DNA of 64,000 bases from Desulfovulcanus ferrireducens (GTDB taxonomy: Bacteria; Desulfobacterota; Desulfovibrionia; Desulfovibrionales; Desulfonatronovibrionaceae): assembly GCF_018704065.1 (NCBI RefSeq), contig NZ_JAGUQP010000009.1, positions 1 to 64,000 on the forward strand, given 5' to 3'. Of the stretch, positions 53,667 to 62,311 are shown one piece after another. Under the pieces are notes generated by a model that saw only the letters and a list, made by a program, of their open reading frames with translations, ran no database searches and was not told where the DNA came from. A program made the position numbers and the translations under genes. Numbering within the stretch: the stretch's first letter is position 1; each line of letters opens with the position of its first letter.

Positions 53667-55738
53667 CGAAGATGCAAGTCAAGACCAGTTACGCAGCAAA
53701 TACGAGTTTCTCAGGAGTAAGGGTTGGCTGGGAAACGCGGCCTGTTTATCCCTTCCCGGCTATTGTTGGACAGGAGCAGATGAAAGAAGCGCTCTTGTTG
53801 AATGCGGTGTGTCCGTCCATTGGAGGGGTCCTAATCCGGGGTGAAAAGGGTACAGCCAAATCCACGGCAGTGCGCGCACTGGCAAATTTGTTGCCTGAAA
53901 TCGAGGTAGTAGCAGACTGTCCTTTTGGGTGTGACCCGAATGGAGAGCTTTGTTTTTTGTGTCGGACAAAGCTCCAACAAGGCCAAGCACTGCCTGTTAA
54001 GCGCAGAAAGATTAAACTAGTGGATCTCCCTCTTGGCGCAACTGAAGAGCGAATAACGGGAACCATTAATCTGGAAGAAGCTGTTAAGTCAGGGAAGAAG
54101 GCTTTTGAACCAGGGCTCTTGGCCGCTGCCCATCGAGGTATTCTCTATATCGATGAAGTCAATCTGCTTCATGATCATATTGTGGATATTATTCTGGACG
54201 CGTCGGCCATGGGCATGAATATTGTTGAACGCGAAGGGATATCTCTGGTTCATCCGTCGGAGTTTATTCTCATCGGCACTATGAATCCGGAGGAAGGAGA
54301 ACTCAGACCACAGCTTTTGGACCGTTTTGGGCTTAGCGTGGAAGTTTGCGCTCCTTCCGAGCCTGAACCGCGTATGCGTGTGCTTCAGCTGAGAGAACAG
54401 TTCGATCAGGATCCCGAGTTGTTTGTTAAAAAATTTTTTTCTGAACAGGAAGATTTGACTAGGCGCATTCTAAAAGCTCGCCGGCTTTTGCCTCGGGTGA
54501 GGATGTCCCAAAAGCTGCTTCAGCTTTGTTCCAGCCTCTGTTTGGAGGCCTTTGTTGCGGGCCATAGAGCAGATATTACACTTAGAAAAACTGCACGGGC
54601 GCTTGCAGCGCTTCAGGAACGCGATAATGTATTGGAAGATGATGTGTTAAAAGCTGCCGAATTGACTCTTTTACATCGCAGAAGAGTTAATTCTCCCTCG
54701 CCTCCTCCATCTCGGCATGAACATGACCATGAGCGCAAGCACGAGCAAGAATCATCCGAAGACAGAACGGAACACCATGAACACAAGCAAAGGAGTGCCG
54801 AAAATCAAAAGATGCCAGACACTCCCGAGGAGGCCACTCCTGAACAAAATGATTCCCATGAGGACCAATCTCCTGCCGGCCCAGGAGTGGAAACAATATT
54901 TCCTGTAGGCGCACCATTTAGGGCAAAACCATTTTTAATGAAGCGTGACCGGTCGTTCAGAAAAGGGTCAGGACGGAGGTCCCGCACTCGTACGACCCAT
55001 AAAATGGGCCGTTATGTGAAAAGTAATCTAAATCAAAATCCTCAGGACCTGGCCCTGGATGCGACATTGCGCGCGGCAGCACCTTATCAGGCTAAGCGAA
55101 GTAGAGAAGGGGTAAGCGTTGTTATTGAAAAATGCGATCTTCGCCAGAAAGTGCGGGAAAAACGTATTGGCAATTTGATCGTCTTTGTGGTGGATGCCAG
55201 TGGCTCCATGGGTGCCGGGAAAAGGATGGTCGAAACCAAGGGCGCTGTCCTTTCCCTTCTTCTCGATGCGTATCAAAAGCGGGACAAGGTTTCTTTTGTG
55301 GCCTTCCGAGGCAAGGAGGCAGAAGTACTCCTACCGCCAACGAATAGCATTGAACTCGCGTACAAACTCCTTGAAGAACTACCCACTGGAGGTAAAACCC
55401 CTCTATCCCAAGGCATTGCTGTGGGTTACCATGTCCTGGATGTCCAGCTTAGAAAAGATCCCAACACCTATCCTCTTATGGTGCTCGTTTCTGATGGCAA
55501 GGCCAATGTGAGTCTATCTGGCAGAAAGCCGCTGGAAGAAGTAATGGAGCTTGCTACGATCATCCGAAACGATAACCGTATTCGTAGTGTAGTGATTGAT
55601 GTGGAAAAATCCGGTCTCATCACTTTTGGTCTGGCAAAAGAAATTGCTTTAAAACTTGGAGCTCAATATTTTAAAATTGAAGATCTAAAAGCAGCGACCT
55701 TAGTAGACGTGCTCAAGGAAGATGTCCTTGGTATCTAA
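53642..55738 (+). CDS. AAA+/VWA chelatase subunit (ChlD/BchD-like)
   Basis: About 698 residues if started at the ATG at 53642; ATG at 53672 is an alternative, and an extension that overlaps the previous gene lacks a site. Order: AAA+ domain (about 35-345) with an intact Walker [10 protein letters not shown] (67-75) and Walker B GILYIDEVNLL, the same Cys insert (CPFGC..CFLC), a His/Glu-rich acidic linker (about 350-455) and a VWA domain (about 505-695) with the MIDAS motif DASGSMG. Canonical ChlD has a degenerate ATPase site, so the intact motifs are notable. It pairs with the preceding ATPase. Confidence 0.85.
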   Translation: MLTKSWTHPKMQVKTSYAANTSFSGVRVGWETRPVYPFPAIVGQEQMKEALLLNAVCPSIGGVLIRGEKGTAKSTAVRALANLLPEIEVVADCPFGCDPNGELCFLCRTKLQQGQALPVKRRKIKLVDLPLGATEERITGTINLEEAVKSGKKAFEPGLLAAAHRGILYIDEVNLLHDHIVDIILDASAMGMNIVEREGISLVHPSEFILIGTMNPEEGELRPQLLDRFGLSVEVCAPSEPEPRMRVLQLREQFDQDPELFVKKFFSEQEDLTRRILKARRLLPRVRMSQKLLQLCSSLCLEAFVAGHRADITLRKTARALAALQERDNVLEDDVLKAAELTLLHRRRVNSPSPPPSRHEHDHERKHEQESSEDRTEHHEHKQRSAENQKMPDTPEEATPEQNDSHEDQSPAGPGVETIFPVGAPFRAKPFLMKRDRSFRKGSGRRSRTRTTHKMGRYVKSNLNQNPQDLALDATLRAAAPYQAKRSREGVSVVIEKCDLRQKVREKRIGNLIVFVVDASGSMGAGKRMVETKGAVLSLLLDAYQKRDKVSFVAFRGKEAEVLLPPTNSIELAYKLLEELPTGGKTPLSQGIAVGYHVLDVQLRKDPNTYPLMVLVSDGKANVSLSGRKPLEEVMELATIIRNDNRIRSVVIDVEKSGLITFGLAKEIALKLGAQYFKIEDLKAATLVDVLKEDVLGI

Positions 55739-55795
55739 ATTTGTCGTTCAAATCATTTCAAAAAAGTATCCCCTATCAAAAATGGAGCATTAAAA

Positions 55796-56554
55796 GTGCT
55801 AAAAGGTCTTGTTTTCTTTATCACTTTTCTTTTTTTCTTTCCTTTTACAGGCCAAGGCAAAGAGACACCGCAAAAATTGATTAACTCCATGGAAGGAGCT
55901 GTCAAAGAGGCGCAAAAGGTCCAGGGTGAAGTTGATGCATGGGCTGTGGAACGGGAGAAACTCCTTTCTGAAATTTTAGAACTTAAAAATCTAAAGCGAT
56001 GGTACACCCACCAGCAAAAAAAGTATGAGGGCTATATTCAAAAGCAAAGAAAGGTTATTGCTGAGCTTAAAAGGCAGAGAGAGGAAGCCAAAAAGATAAA
56101 CATTTTTTTGGAACCATATCTGGACGATACCGTCAAACGGCTGGAGGAATTCATTGCATCAGACTTAAGCTTTTTGCCCGAGGAACGACAAAAAAGACTC
56201 GCCTTTCTAAAGAATTCCCTTGACGACTATCATCTTGAATTAAGCGAGAAATTGCGTCGGGTACTGGAAGCTTTGCAGGTTGAGGCTGAATATGGCCGGG
56301 GAATAGAAAAAAACGAGGCAGTTTTATCGCAGGGCAGCGAGTCAACCCAGGTTTACCTTTTGCGTGTTGGTCGCGTTGCCCTTTTTTATCAGACCTTGGA
56401 TGGAAAAAAATGTGGATATTTGGATATGTTTTCCAATACCTGGAGGGAACTCCCTGCCACCTTTAATTCAGAAATCAGCAAAGCCCTGGACATGATTGAA
56501 CGCAGGCGGGCCTATGAGCTGGTCGAGCTCCCACTAAGGAGAGTTCAGCCATGA
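55796..56554 (+). CDS. DUF3450-family periplasmic protein of a TonB2-like system
   Basis: A 252-residue protein with a GTG start eight bases after GGAG. An N-terminal signal/anchor (LKGLVFFITFLFFFPFTGQGKE), then long coiled coil (about 30-115) and a C-terminal domain with LLRVGRVALFYQTLDGKKCGYLDMFSNTWREL (about 190-220), the DUF3450 hallmark. In Vibrio and relatives such proteins are encoded first in TonB2-TtpC operons. Its stop overlaps the next start (ATGA). Confidence 0.82.
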   Translation: MLKGLVFFITFLFFFPFTGQGKETPQKLINSMEGAVKEAQKVQGEVDAWAVEREKLLSEILELKNLKRWYTHQQKKYEGYIQKQRKVIAELKRQREEAKKINIFLEPYLDDTVKRLEEFIASDLSFLPEERQKRLAFLKNSLDDYHLELSEKLRRVLEALQVEAEYGRGIEKNEAVLSQGSESTQVYLLRVGRVALFYQTLDGKKCGYLDMFSNTWRELPATFNSEISKALDMIERRRAYELVELPLRRVQP

Positions 56555-57987
56555 ACCACACCATTTTCCTTGTTTCACTTATAGTATGCTTTTGGACGTT
56601 GCCGTGCTTTGGAAAAAATCAGACATGGACAGAGGTGTCGGCCCGAGTTCAAAAAGAAGTCAATCAGATTAAACTTGAAACAGCAGAAACCAAAGAGATA
56701 ATCAAGAAAGAACGGGCCGCACTTTTGCAGCAGCTTGCCCGATTAAAAAAAGCAGTACTCAGAGAAGAAAAAAAATTTAATCGACTCAAAGGTCAGTTTG
56801 AAACCTTGCTTAAACAGGAAGAAAAAGAGCGTGCGCAACTGGAAAAAGAGGTACAGGAGACAAAGAGCCTGGAAGGAATCGTGCGCGCGGTAGCCAGGGA
56901 TGCAAACAAGCTTTTTCAAAACAGCCTTATATCTCCTGAATACCCACAATATCTCCAAAGAATAGAGCGTTTGTCGGAGGCAAAACAGTTTCCTTCATTT
57001 GAGGATGTCCAGGCCATTGTTGAATCGTTATTTGCGTACATGAAGGCATCGGGCCGGATTCGTCAATCAAGAGAAGAGTTTATTGGCCCGAAAGGTATAA
57101 GAATAAGAGGTGAAACCCTGCGCGTGGGAGACATTGTGGCTTTCTACCGTCAGAATAAAGATGGCGAAAGCGGCGGAAGTGTTGGTTTTTTGCGCTATGA
57201 TCCAAAACAGAGGCTTTTGGCAGCTTACTCCGGCGATACTTCATGGTCAGTGGCCAGAGCGATACGCAAATATTTGGAAGGCAACAGCAATGTTCTGCCC
57301 CTTGACTTGTCAGGAGGCGCGATTCTTGAGCGTTTGAGTCATTCCAAGGGAATAAAGGAATGGCTTCTTTCCGGTGGATTTTTGGTCTGGCCCATTCTCC
57401 TTGTTGGGTTAACCGCCTTCGTCCTTGTATTGGAGCGGTTATTTTTTCTGGCCAGGATCAAGGCTGATACAGATGAGATTATGCAGAATTTTAACTCCTT
57501 GTTCAGTCAGGGGTTATTAGACAAATGCAAAGAGTTGAGCGCAACCAATGACCGTGTGCCGGTTTGCAAGGTACTGGCAGCCGGTCTTGCGCATCTTGGG
57601 GCGGGTAAGGATGTTTTGGAGAACGCCTTGCATGAAGCAATTATCAAGGAGATTCCCAGGTTGGAGCGCTTTCTGCCCACCTTGAGTGTTCTGGGGGCCA
57701 TTGCGCCGCTTATGGGCTTACTCGGAACAGTAACCGGGATTATCGATACCTTCCAGGTCATAACTTTCTTCGGCACAAGCGATCCCCGCATGATGTCGGG
57801 GGGCATTTCAGAGGCTCTGGTCACTACCCAGTTAGGGCTGGCCGTGGCTATCCCGATTATGCTCATGCATCATTTTCTGGAGCAAAAAGTGGATAGACTA
57901 GTCGCAGACATGGAGGAAAAAAGCATGACGCTTACGATAAGTATAATGAAGGGTGAAGGCCACGGTTTGGCTCCGGAAGTTAAGTAA
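56551..57987 (+). CDS. TtpC-like ExbB-family protein with periplasmic coiled coil
   Basis: A 478-residue protein. Signal segment (about 1-22), coiled-coil periplasmic region (about 25-125), a periplasmic domain with GDIVAFYRQNKDGESGG, one helix near 275-295 and then the ExbB/TolQ/MotA core with LERFLPTLSVLGAIAPLMGLLGTVTGIIDTFQVIT (about 370-404) and EALVTTQLGLAVAIP. This extended ExbB form matches Vibrio TtpC. It couples proton flow to TonB for the receptor upstream. Confidence 0.87.
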   Translation: MNHTIFLVSLIVCFWTLPCFGKNQTWTEVSARVQKEVNQIKLETAETKEIIKKERAALLQQLARLKKAVLREEKKFNRLKGQFETLLKQEEKERAQLEKEVQETKSLEGIVRAVARDANKLFQNSLISPEYPQYLQRIERLSEAKQFPSFEDVQAIVESLFAYMKASGRIRQSREEFIGPKGIRIRGETLRVGDIVAFYRQNKDGESGGSVGFLRYDPKQRLLAAYSGDTSWSVARAIRKYLEGNSNVLPLDLSGGAILERLSHSKGIKEWLLSGGFLVWPILLVGLTAFVLVLERLFFLARIKADTDEIMQNFNSLFSQGLLDKCKELSATNDRVPVCKVLAAGLAHLGAGKDVLENALHEAIIKEIPRLERFLPTLSVLGAIAPLMGLLGTVTGIIDTFQVITFFGTSDPRMMSGGISEALVTTQLGLAVAIPIMLMHHFLEQKVDRLVADMEEKSMTLTISIMKGEGHGLAPEVK

Positions 57988-58597
57988 ACTCGTTATGTTT
58001 GTTTCATCTGGTTGGTTTGAGCAGGTTGTCAGCTATTTTGATGCTGGCGGGTGCGTGACAGTTCTTTTGATGGGGCTCTCTATTTGGATGTGGACCCTTA
58101 TCATAGTTAAGTTAAAGGAAATATACACTTACCGTCGCACGGAAATTCCACTGAATGAATGTTTTGTCCGTTTGAAACAAGGTAGGGATATTCCGGGATG
58201 GCAAGGCCAGCTTATCAAAAATTTTGTAAGCAGACGTAGTTTTGAACCGGAAATTGACCAAAAGTTACTTCATACCCTGGCTTGTAAATATTATTTGGCC
58301 ATTGAACGACACATCAAGACCATCCTGGTCCTGGCGGGGACAGCTCCTCTGCTTGGTCTTATGGGAACGGTAACAGGCATGATTGCCTCATTTGAAGTAA
58401 TTTCACTATTTGGGACAGGCAATGCCAAAGCACTCTCTTCCGGGATATCAGAAGCTCTGATTACAACACAAATCGGTCTGATCGTGGCCATCCCCGGTCT
58501 GTTCATGGGTAATTTTCTTCTTCGTCGAGCAGAGCAGCTCAAGGCCCGGATCAAGCGCTTTTGCAATAGTCTTATGGTTGAGATGATGAGTAGCTGA
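57953..58597 (+). CDS. exbB: ExbB-family proton channel subunit
   Basis: An up to 214-residue ExbB/TolQ-type protein overlapping the previous gene by 35 bp; an internal ATG at 57995 is another possible start. Three helices; APLLGLMGTVTGMIASFEVISLFGTG and SSGISEALITTQIGLIVAIPGLF are the conserved channel helices. Second ExbB-like unit, as in TonB2 systems that need both TtpC and ExbB. Confidence 0.9.
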   Translation: MKATVWLRKLSKLVMFVSSGWFEQVVSYFDAGGCVTVLLMGLSIWMWTLIIVKLKEIYTYRRTEIPLNECFVRLKQGRDIPGWQGQLIKNFVSRRSFEPEIDQKLLHTLACKYYLAIERHIKTILVLAGTAPLLGLMGTVTGMIASFEVISLFGTGNAKALSSGISEALITTQIGLIVAIPGLFMGNFLLRRAEQLKARIKRFCNSLMVEMMSS

Positions 58598-58617
58598 GAA
58601 GGATATCGGGGACATAT

Positions 58618-59034
58618 ATGAATAACTTCCGATACAAAAACAGCAGATGCTCCAGGACTGTTGAGATCAATATGGCCCCGCTTATCGACATGGTTTTTAT
58701 TCTACTCATTTTTTTCCTGGTTACTACAAGTTTTGTCAAAGAGGCCGGGGTGGATGTGCAAAGACCCACAGCCAGGTCAGCCATAACAAAGGAAAAAGTT
58801 AATATGGTTATAGGCGTGACCAAGGATGGACTGATTTTCATCTCAGGAAAAACAGTGGATATTCGGTCGGTGCGGGGACACGTGGAAAGGTTTCTGGCAG
58901 AAAATCCAGAGGCTTCGGTAGTTGTGGTTGCGGATAAGGCCAGCCAGACCGGTACGGTGATTCGGGTTTTGGATGCGTGCCGTCTGGCCGGAGCCAAAAA
59001 TATCAGTATTGCTGCCCAAAAGCCCAATGGATGA
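58618..59034 (+). CDS. exbD: ExbD-family protein
   Basis: A 138-residue protein with one N-terminal helix carrying the essential acid: INMAPLIDMVFILLIFFLVTTSF (Asp about residue 24) and a periplasmic ExbD/TolR fold. It uses the proton gradient with ExbB to energise TonB. ATG at 58618, 20 bp after the exbB stop. Confidence 0.92.
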   Translation: MNNFRYKNSRCSRTVEINMAPLIDMVFILLIFFLVTTSFVKEAGVDVQRPTARSAITKEKVNMVIGVTKDGLIFISGKTVDIRSVRGHVERFLAENPEASVVVVADKASQTGTVIRVLDACRLAGAKNISIAAQKPNG

Positions 59035-59038
59035 ACCT

Positions 59039-59713
59039 ATGTCTCGTAAAGCATGGTTCTTGAGTTTTGCTATAGCTTTTGTCTTCAATCTAGTTGTTTT
59101 TTTATCCATCCCATATTTGTCTTCCAAGGGCTCAGTAACAACAAACAGAGAGTTTTCCGAACCGATTATTTTGAGCACGTACAGGCCGGGGCAGCCAGAG
59201 TCCCATCACCAAAAACGTGATGTACCTAAACCAAACCTGCCTAAAAAGGTGCCGGAGACTGCTTTCTCTCAAAGAAAAGAAGTGGGGCAGATCAAACCAG
59301 ATTTAGGCTGTCTTTTGCCAGAAAAGCAATTTTCGCTTCAAGCCAAACTAAAAACAGATATTGAGATTTCGTCGTCCGGCGTAACCAATCCGTCACCAGG
59401 GTTGCCATCCAGCCCCGGCGAATTTGAGCTTGGCGAGGTAGATCAAGCCCCGAAGCTCATCAATAAGGTGAAGCCCATCTATCCTTTTATTGCCCGGCGT
59501 AGAAATATCACCGGAAAGGTGGTGGTCAGGTTTCTAGTCGATGAACACGGTTATGTGAGAAAAATAACCATTGAGGAAGCCAGGCCCAAAGGGGTGTTTG
59601 AGCAGAGTGTCCTCATGGCCCTTAAAAAATGGCGCTTTGCGCCTGGCAGATACCAGGGGAAGCCTGTACCTACGTGGATACGATTGCCTATACAATTTAA
59701 CCTTGCTCAGTGA
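59039..59713 (+). CDS. tonB: TonB-family protein
   Basis: About 224 residues from the ATG at 59039, just after the exbD stop. An N-terminal anchor (KAWFLSFAIAFVFNLVVFLSI), a short proline/lysine linker and the C-terminal TonB domain (about 143-224) with KVKPIYPFIARRRNITGKVVVRFLVDEHG and LKKWRFAPG. The linker is short, as in TonB2-type proteins. It contacts the receptor TonB box. Confidence 0.9.
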   Translation: MSRKAWFLSFAIAFVFNLVVFLSIPYLSSKGSVTTNREFSEPIILSTYRPGQPESHHQKRDVPKPNLPKKVPETAFSQRKEVGQIKPDLGCLLPEKQFSLQAKLKTDIEISSSGVTNPSPGLPSSPGEFELGEVDQAPKLINKVKPIYPFIARRRNITGKVVVRFLVDEHGYVRKITIEEARPKGVFEQSVLMALKKWRFAPGRYQGKPVPTWIRLPIQFNLAQ

Positions 59714-59749
59714 GGTTGAGAAGTTGGTGAGATTAGCTGGAGTTTCGGA

Positions 59750-60934
59750 GTGAGAAAGATTGAAAACATGCGCTTAGTGTTTGTTTTACTTCTTTTAACC
59801 GAACTTTTGTTCTTCTTTAATTTGTCAGCCTGGGCAGGGCGGCCTCGCTCTGAAATCCCCTGGGCAGTGCAGAAGACCCTGTACTTATCACAAAAGGCCA
59901 TAGAGCAGAAAGATTATGCTCAGGCCAGGAAATTTCTTTTGGATTATGTTCAAAAATATCCGGAAAAGCCCCATGCAATGATTTACTATCTCCTGGGCAA
60001 CACGTGGTATTTGAGCCATGACCTTCAAAACGCCTATGATGCCTATAAAACAGGTATTGCCCTTGACCCCGATTGTTTTGCTCTGTGTCAAAATTTTGCT
60101 CAGGCAGCATATGAATTGGGAAAATACAGGGAAGCCGGTAAATTTTTTGAACAGGCTTTTAGCCTGGCAGACAAACCGGACGGGGAATTACTCTATAACG
60201 CGGCTTTATCCTGGTATCAGGCCAAAGCCTACCATAAGGCGGTTCAGTCGCTGGAACGTCTGTTTACCAGGAGTGCTGATAAGGTCCAAAAAGATTGGGT
60301 AGAGTTGTATGTATATGTGTTACTTGAACTTAAAAAATTCAAGAAAGCCGAGAACGCTATCTTAAGGCGCCTTGCCCATAACCCTACAACAAGTGAGTTC
60401 TGGAAACTTCTGGCTTATACTGCACTTCAGAAACAAGACTATCCACAGGCAGTTAGCGCCCTTGAGGTTGCTTACAAGCTTGAGCCTCCAACATCAAAAG
60501 AATGGCTGGAACTGGCCAATATCTATTCATATCTAAATCTTCCATTAAACGCTGCCAAGGCTTTAGAAAAGGCGTACGGGAGCTCTCCCGATCCCAAGAA
60601 ATGCGACGAACTGGCTAAAGAATTTGCCCTGGCCCGGCGTTTGGATAAAGCCATTCATTACCTGGACCTTGCCCTGCAAAAAGAACCCACGAGCCAACGC
60701 TATCTGGAAAAAGGCAAAATCTATTACAGATTCGGTAAATGTGCCGAGGCGGCCAGAGAGTTTCAGAAGGCTTTAAGTATAGAACCAGAAAACGGACTTG
60801 CACATTTCATGTTGGGAGTATGCGCCATGGAGTTGGAAAATTTCTCCATGGCGAAGAATGCTTTTTTAGAGGCATCCAAAGATAGACGTTACAAAGAGCA
60901 GGCCAGGAGTTTTCTTGCGGCATTAAAGGATTAA
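59750..60934 (+). CDS. TPR-repeat protein of the TonB2-like operon
   Basis: A 394-residue protein with a signal peptide (LVFVLLLLTELLFFFNLSAWAG) and TPR repeats from about residue 40 to the end (for example YYLLGNTWYLSHDLQNAYDAYKTGIAL, LYNAALSWYQAKAYHKAVQSLERLF and GLAHFMLGVCAMELENFSMAKNAFLEA). The GTG at 59750 has GGAG before it; ATG at 59768 is possible. A TPR gene as the last member is typical of Vibrio TonB2 loci. Probably a periplasmic scaffold. Confidence 0.83.
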   Translation: MRKIENMRLVFVLLLLTELLFFFNLSAWAGRPRSEIPWAVQKTLYLSQKAIEQKDYAQARKFLLDYVQKYPEKPHAMIYYLLGNTWYLSHDLQNAYDAYKTGIALDPDCFALCQNFAQAAYELGKYREAGKFFEQAFSLADKPDGELLYNAALSWYQAKAYHKAVQSLERLFTRSADKVQKDWVELYVYVLLELKKFKKAENAILRRLAHNPTTSEFWKLLAYTALQKQDYPQAVSALEVAYKLEPPTSKEWLELANIYSYLNLPLNAAKALEKAYGSSPDPKKCDELAKEFALARRLDKAIHYLDLALQKEPTSQRYLEKGKIYYRFGKCAEAAREFQKALSIEPENGLAHFMLGVCAMELENFSMAKNAFLEASKDRRYKEQARSFLAALKD

Positions 60935-60958
60935 GAAACGTGTAGTAAAACACAATTT

Positions 60959-61345
60959 TCACTTGCTCAAAACATGCTTGCTAGGGATAACACAGATAAA
61001 TTCCCCGGAGAAAACCTGCTCTGCATCCTTTTCTACATCTACAAAAACGGTTATTTTTTTTCCTTCGGTTTTCTCCACTTTGGCCTTGGCCAGTAATACA
61101 TCGCCTGTTTGCACTGGTTTCAAGAACTTTACTTTTGCCCCGGCCAGGACAACATTGGGATGATTGACTGCAAGCATTGCGGCGTAATCAGCCAGTCCAA
61201 AAACAGTTCCGCCATGGGTAAGACCATATTCATCGGCAGCCATTTCTTTGGTCACAGTTAACTCAACCCTGGCTGAACCGTCTGCAAGCTCTATGGGGCG
61301 ACCCCATAATATTGGGTTGATTTTTAAATGGGTCTTTTGTTCCAC
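60959..61345 (-). CDS. PaaI-type hotdog thioesterase
   Basis: A 128-residue single hotdog domain. AADEYGLTHGGTVFGLADYAAMLAVN (about residues 36-61) has the HGG and acidic/polar catalytic pattern of PaaI; KVKFLKPVQTGDVLLAKAKVEKTEGKKITVFVDVE follows. It hydrolyses acyl or aryl-CoA thioesters. Convergent with the TonB2-like operon and not linked to the acyl-CoA ligases of this window. Confidence 0.87.
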   Translation of the reverse strand: MEQKTHLKINPILWGRPIELADGSARVELTVTKEMAADEYGLTHGGTVFGLADYAAMLAVNHPNVVLAGAKVKFLKPVQTGDVLLAKAKVEKTEGKKITVFVDVEKDAEQVFSGEFICVIPSKHVLSK

Positions 61346-61522
61346 GTTTTTATACCTCCAGCATTTCTCTGTGCTGTTTCCGATGCAGCAAGACTTTTTT
61401 AGTTACATCTTCCCTATGGTCTTTAGTTTTTTTTGACCTGGGCATTTCCGTGAGATCTTTGTTTATCAAGAGACAAGCATCATTGTTGTCTATTTAACGC
61501 TAAATGATTTTTTGCTGCTACG

Positions 61523-62200
61523 TCAATAACGTAGAGGCTTTAGTCCTTTACGGAAATCTTGGCCTGCAGCCCATTTTTTTACTGGCATTGCCAGATCATA
61601 GGCCAGGGCATTTAAGATGACGTACAGGGGTGACTCAGGCATCCATGTTTTTCGCTTAAAGAGGACGAAATCTACATCTGGCCTGTTGTCTATCCGGCCT
61701 GAGTGTTCCATGGTCCAGACCAACTTATTGGAGTAGATGGAGTAAATGTTGACCTGGATGGCCAGGCTGGAGCTACCTTGCGAACCTCCATCAAGGAAAT
61801 GTTTCAACTGGCCCAGAACATAAAGATCAGCACCCTTTTCCATGGCATAAGCCCTTGCCTTTTCTTTGCCGGGGTACCCGAATTTGTTCTCATAGACCAT
61901 GGCCGGAAATACTCCCTGTCCAACCCACGCCTGCCAGAAAAGGTAGCCAATGGTATCTCCGATAACCTTTGGTTTTTCCACTTGCTCACGCACATAAAAA
62001 GGGAAGAAAACTGCTTTTAATGCGGTTTTAGCAGGAAAGGGAGGCATGACATAGATGGGGGCGGCAGATCTTTCCACCACCGGACTTTGATAGAAGGTCA
62101 AGGTATCCAGTGAAGGCTCAAAATCTTGTTCTATTTTTGACTCAATGGTTGAGCAGGCTGCCAGACAGAGGATAACAATGGATAATAAAAATTTATACAT
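61523..62200 (-). CDS. Outer-membrane-type lipoprotein of unknown function
   Basis: A 225-residue lipoprotein. Lipobox LAAC (Cys16) after a short hydrophobic segment, followed by Ser-Thr, which does not suggest retention by Lol avoidance. The body has YVMPPFPAKTALKAVFFPFYVREQVEKPKVIG and GADLYVLGQLKHFLDGG, a pattern reminiscent of CsgG/LpoB-type alpha-beta lipoproteins, but I do not assign a family. Single gene. Confidence 0.6.
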   Translation of the reverse strand: MYKFLLSIVILCLAACSTIESKIEQDFEPSLDTLTFYQSPVVERSAAPIYVMPPFPAKTALKAVFFPFYVREQVEKPKVIGDTIGYLFWQAWVGQGVFPAMVYENKFGYPGKEKARAYAMEKGADLYVLGQLKHFLDGGSQGSSSLAIQVNIYSIYSNKLVWTMEHSGRIDNRPDVDFVLFKRKTWMPESPLYVILNALAYDLAMPVKKWAAGQDFRKGLKPLRY

Positions 62201-62311
62201 GGCTGTTCAGTTAAATTTGAAATTTTAAGTTTGGTCACGATATTTCAAGCATAAATCATGCCAGAAGAAAGTTCGTTGCACGTTGGGCGAAATACAACTA
62301 ATACTCACATC

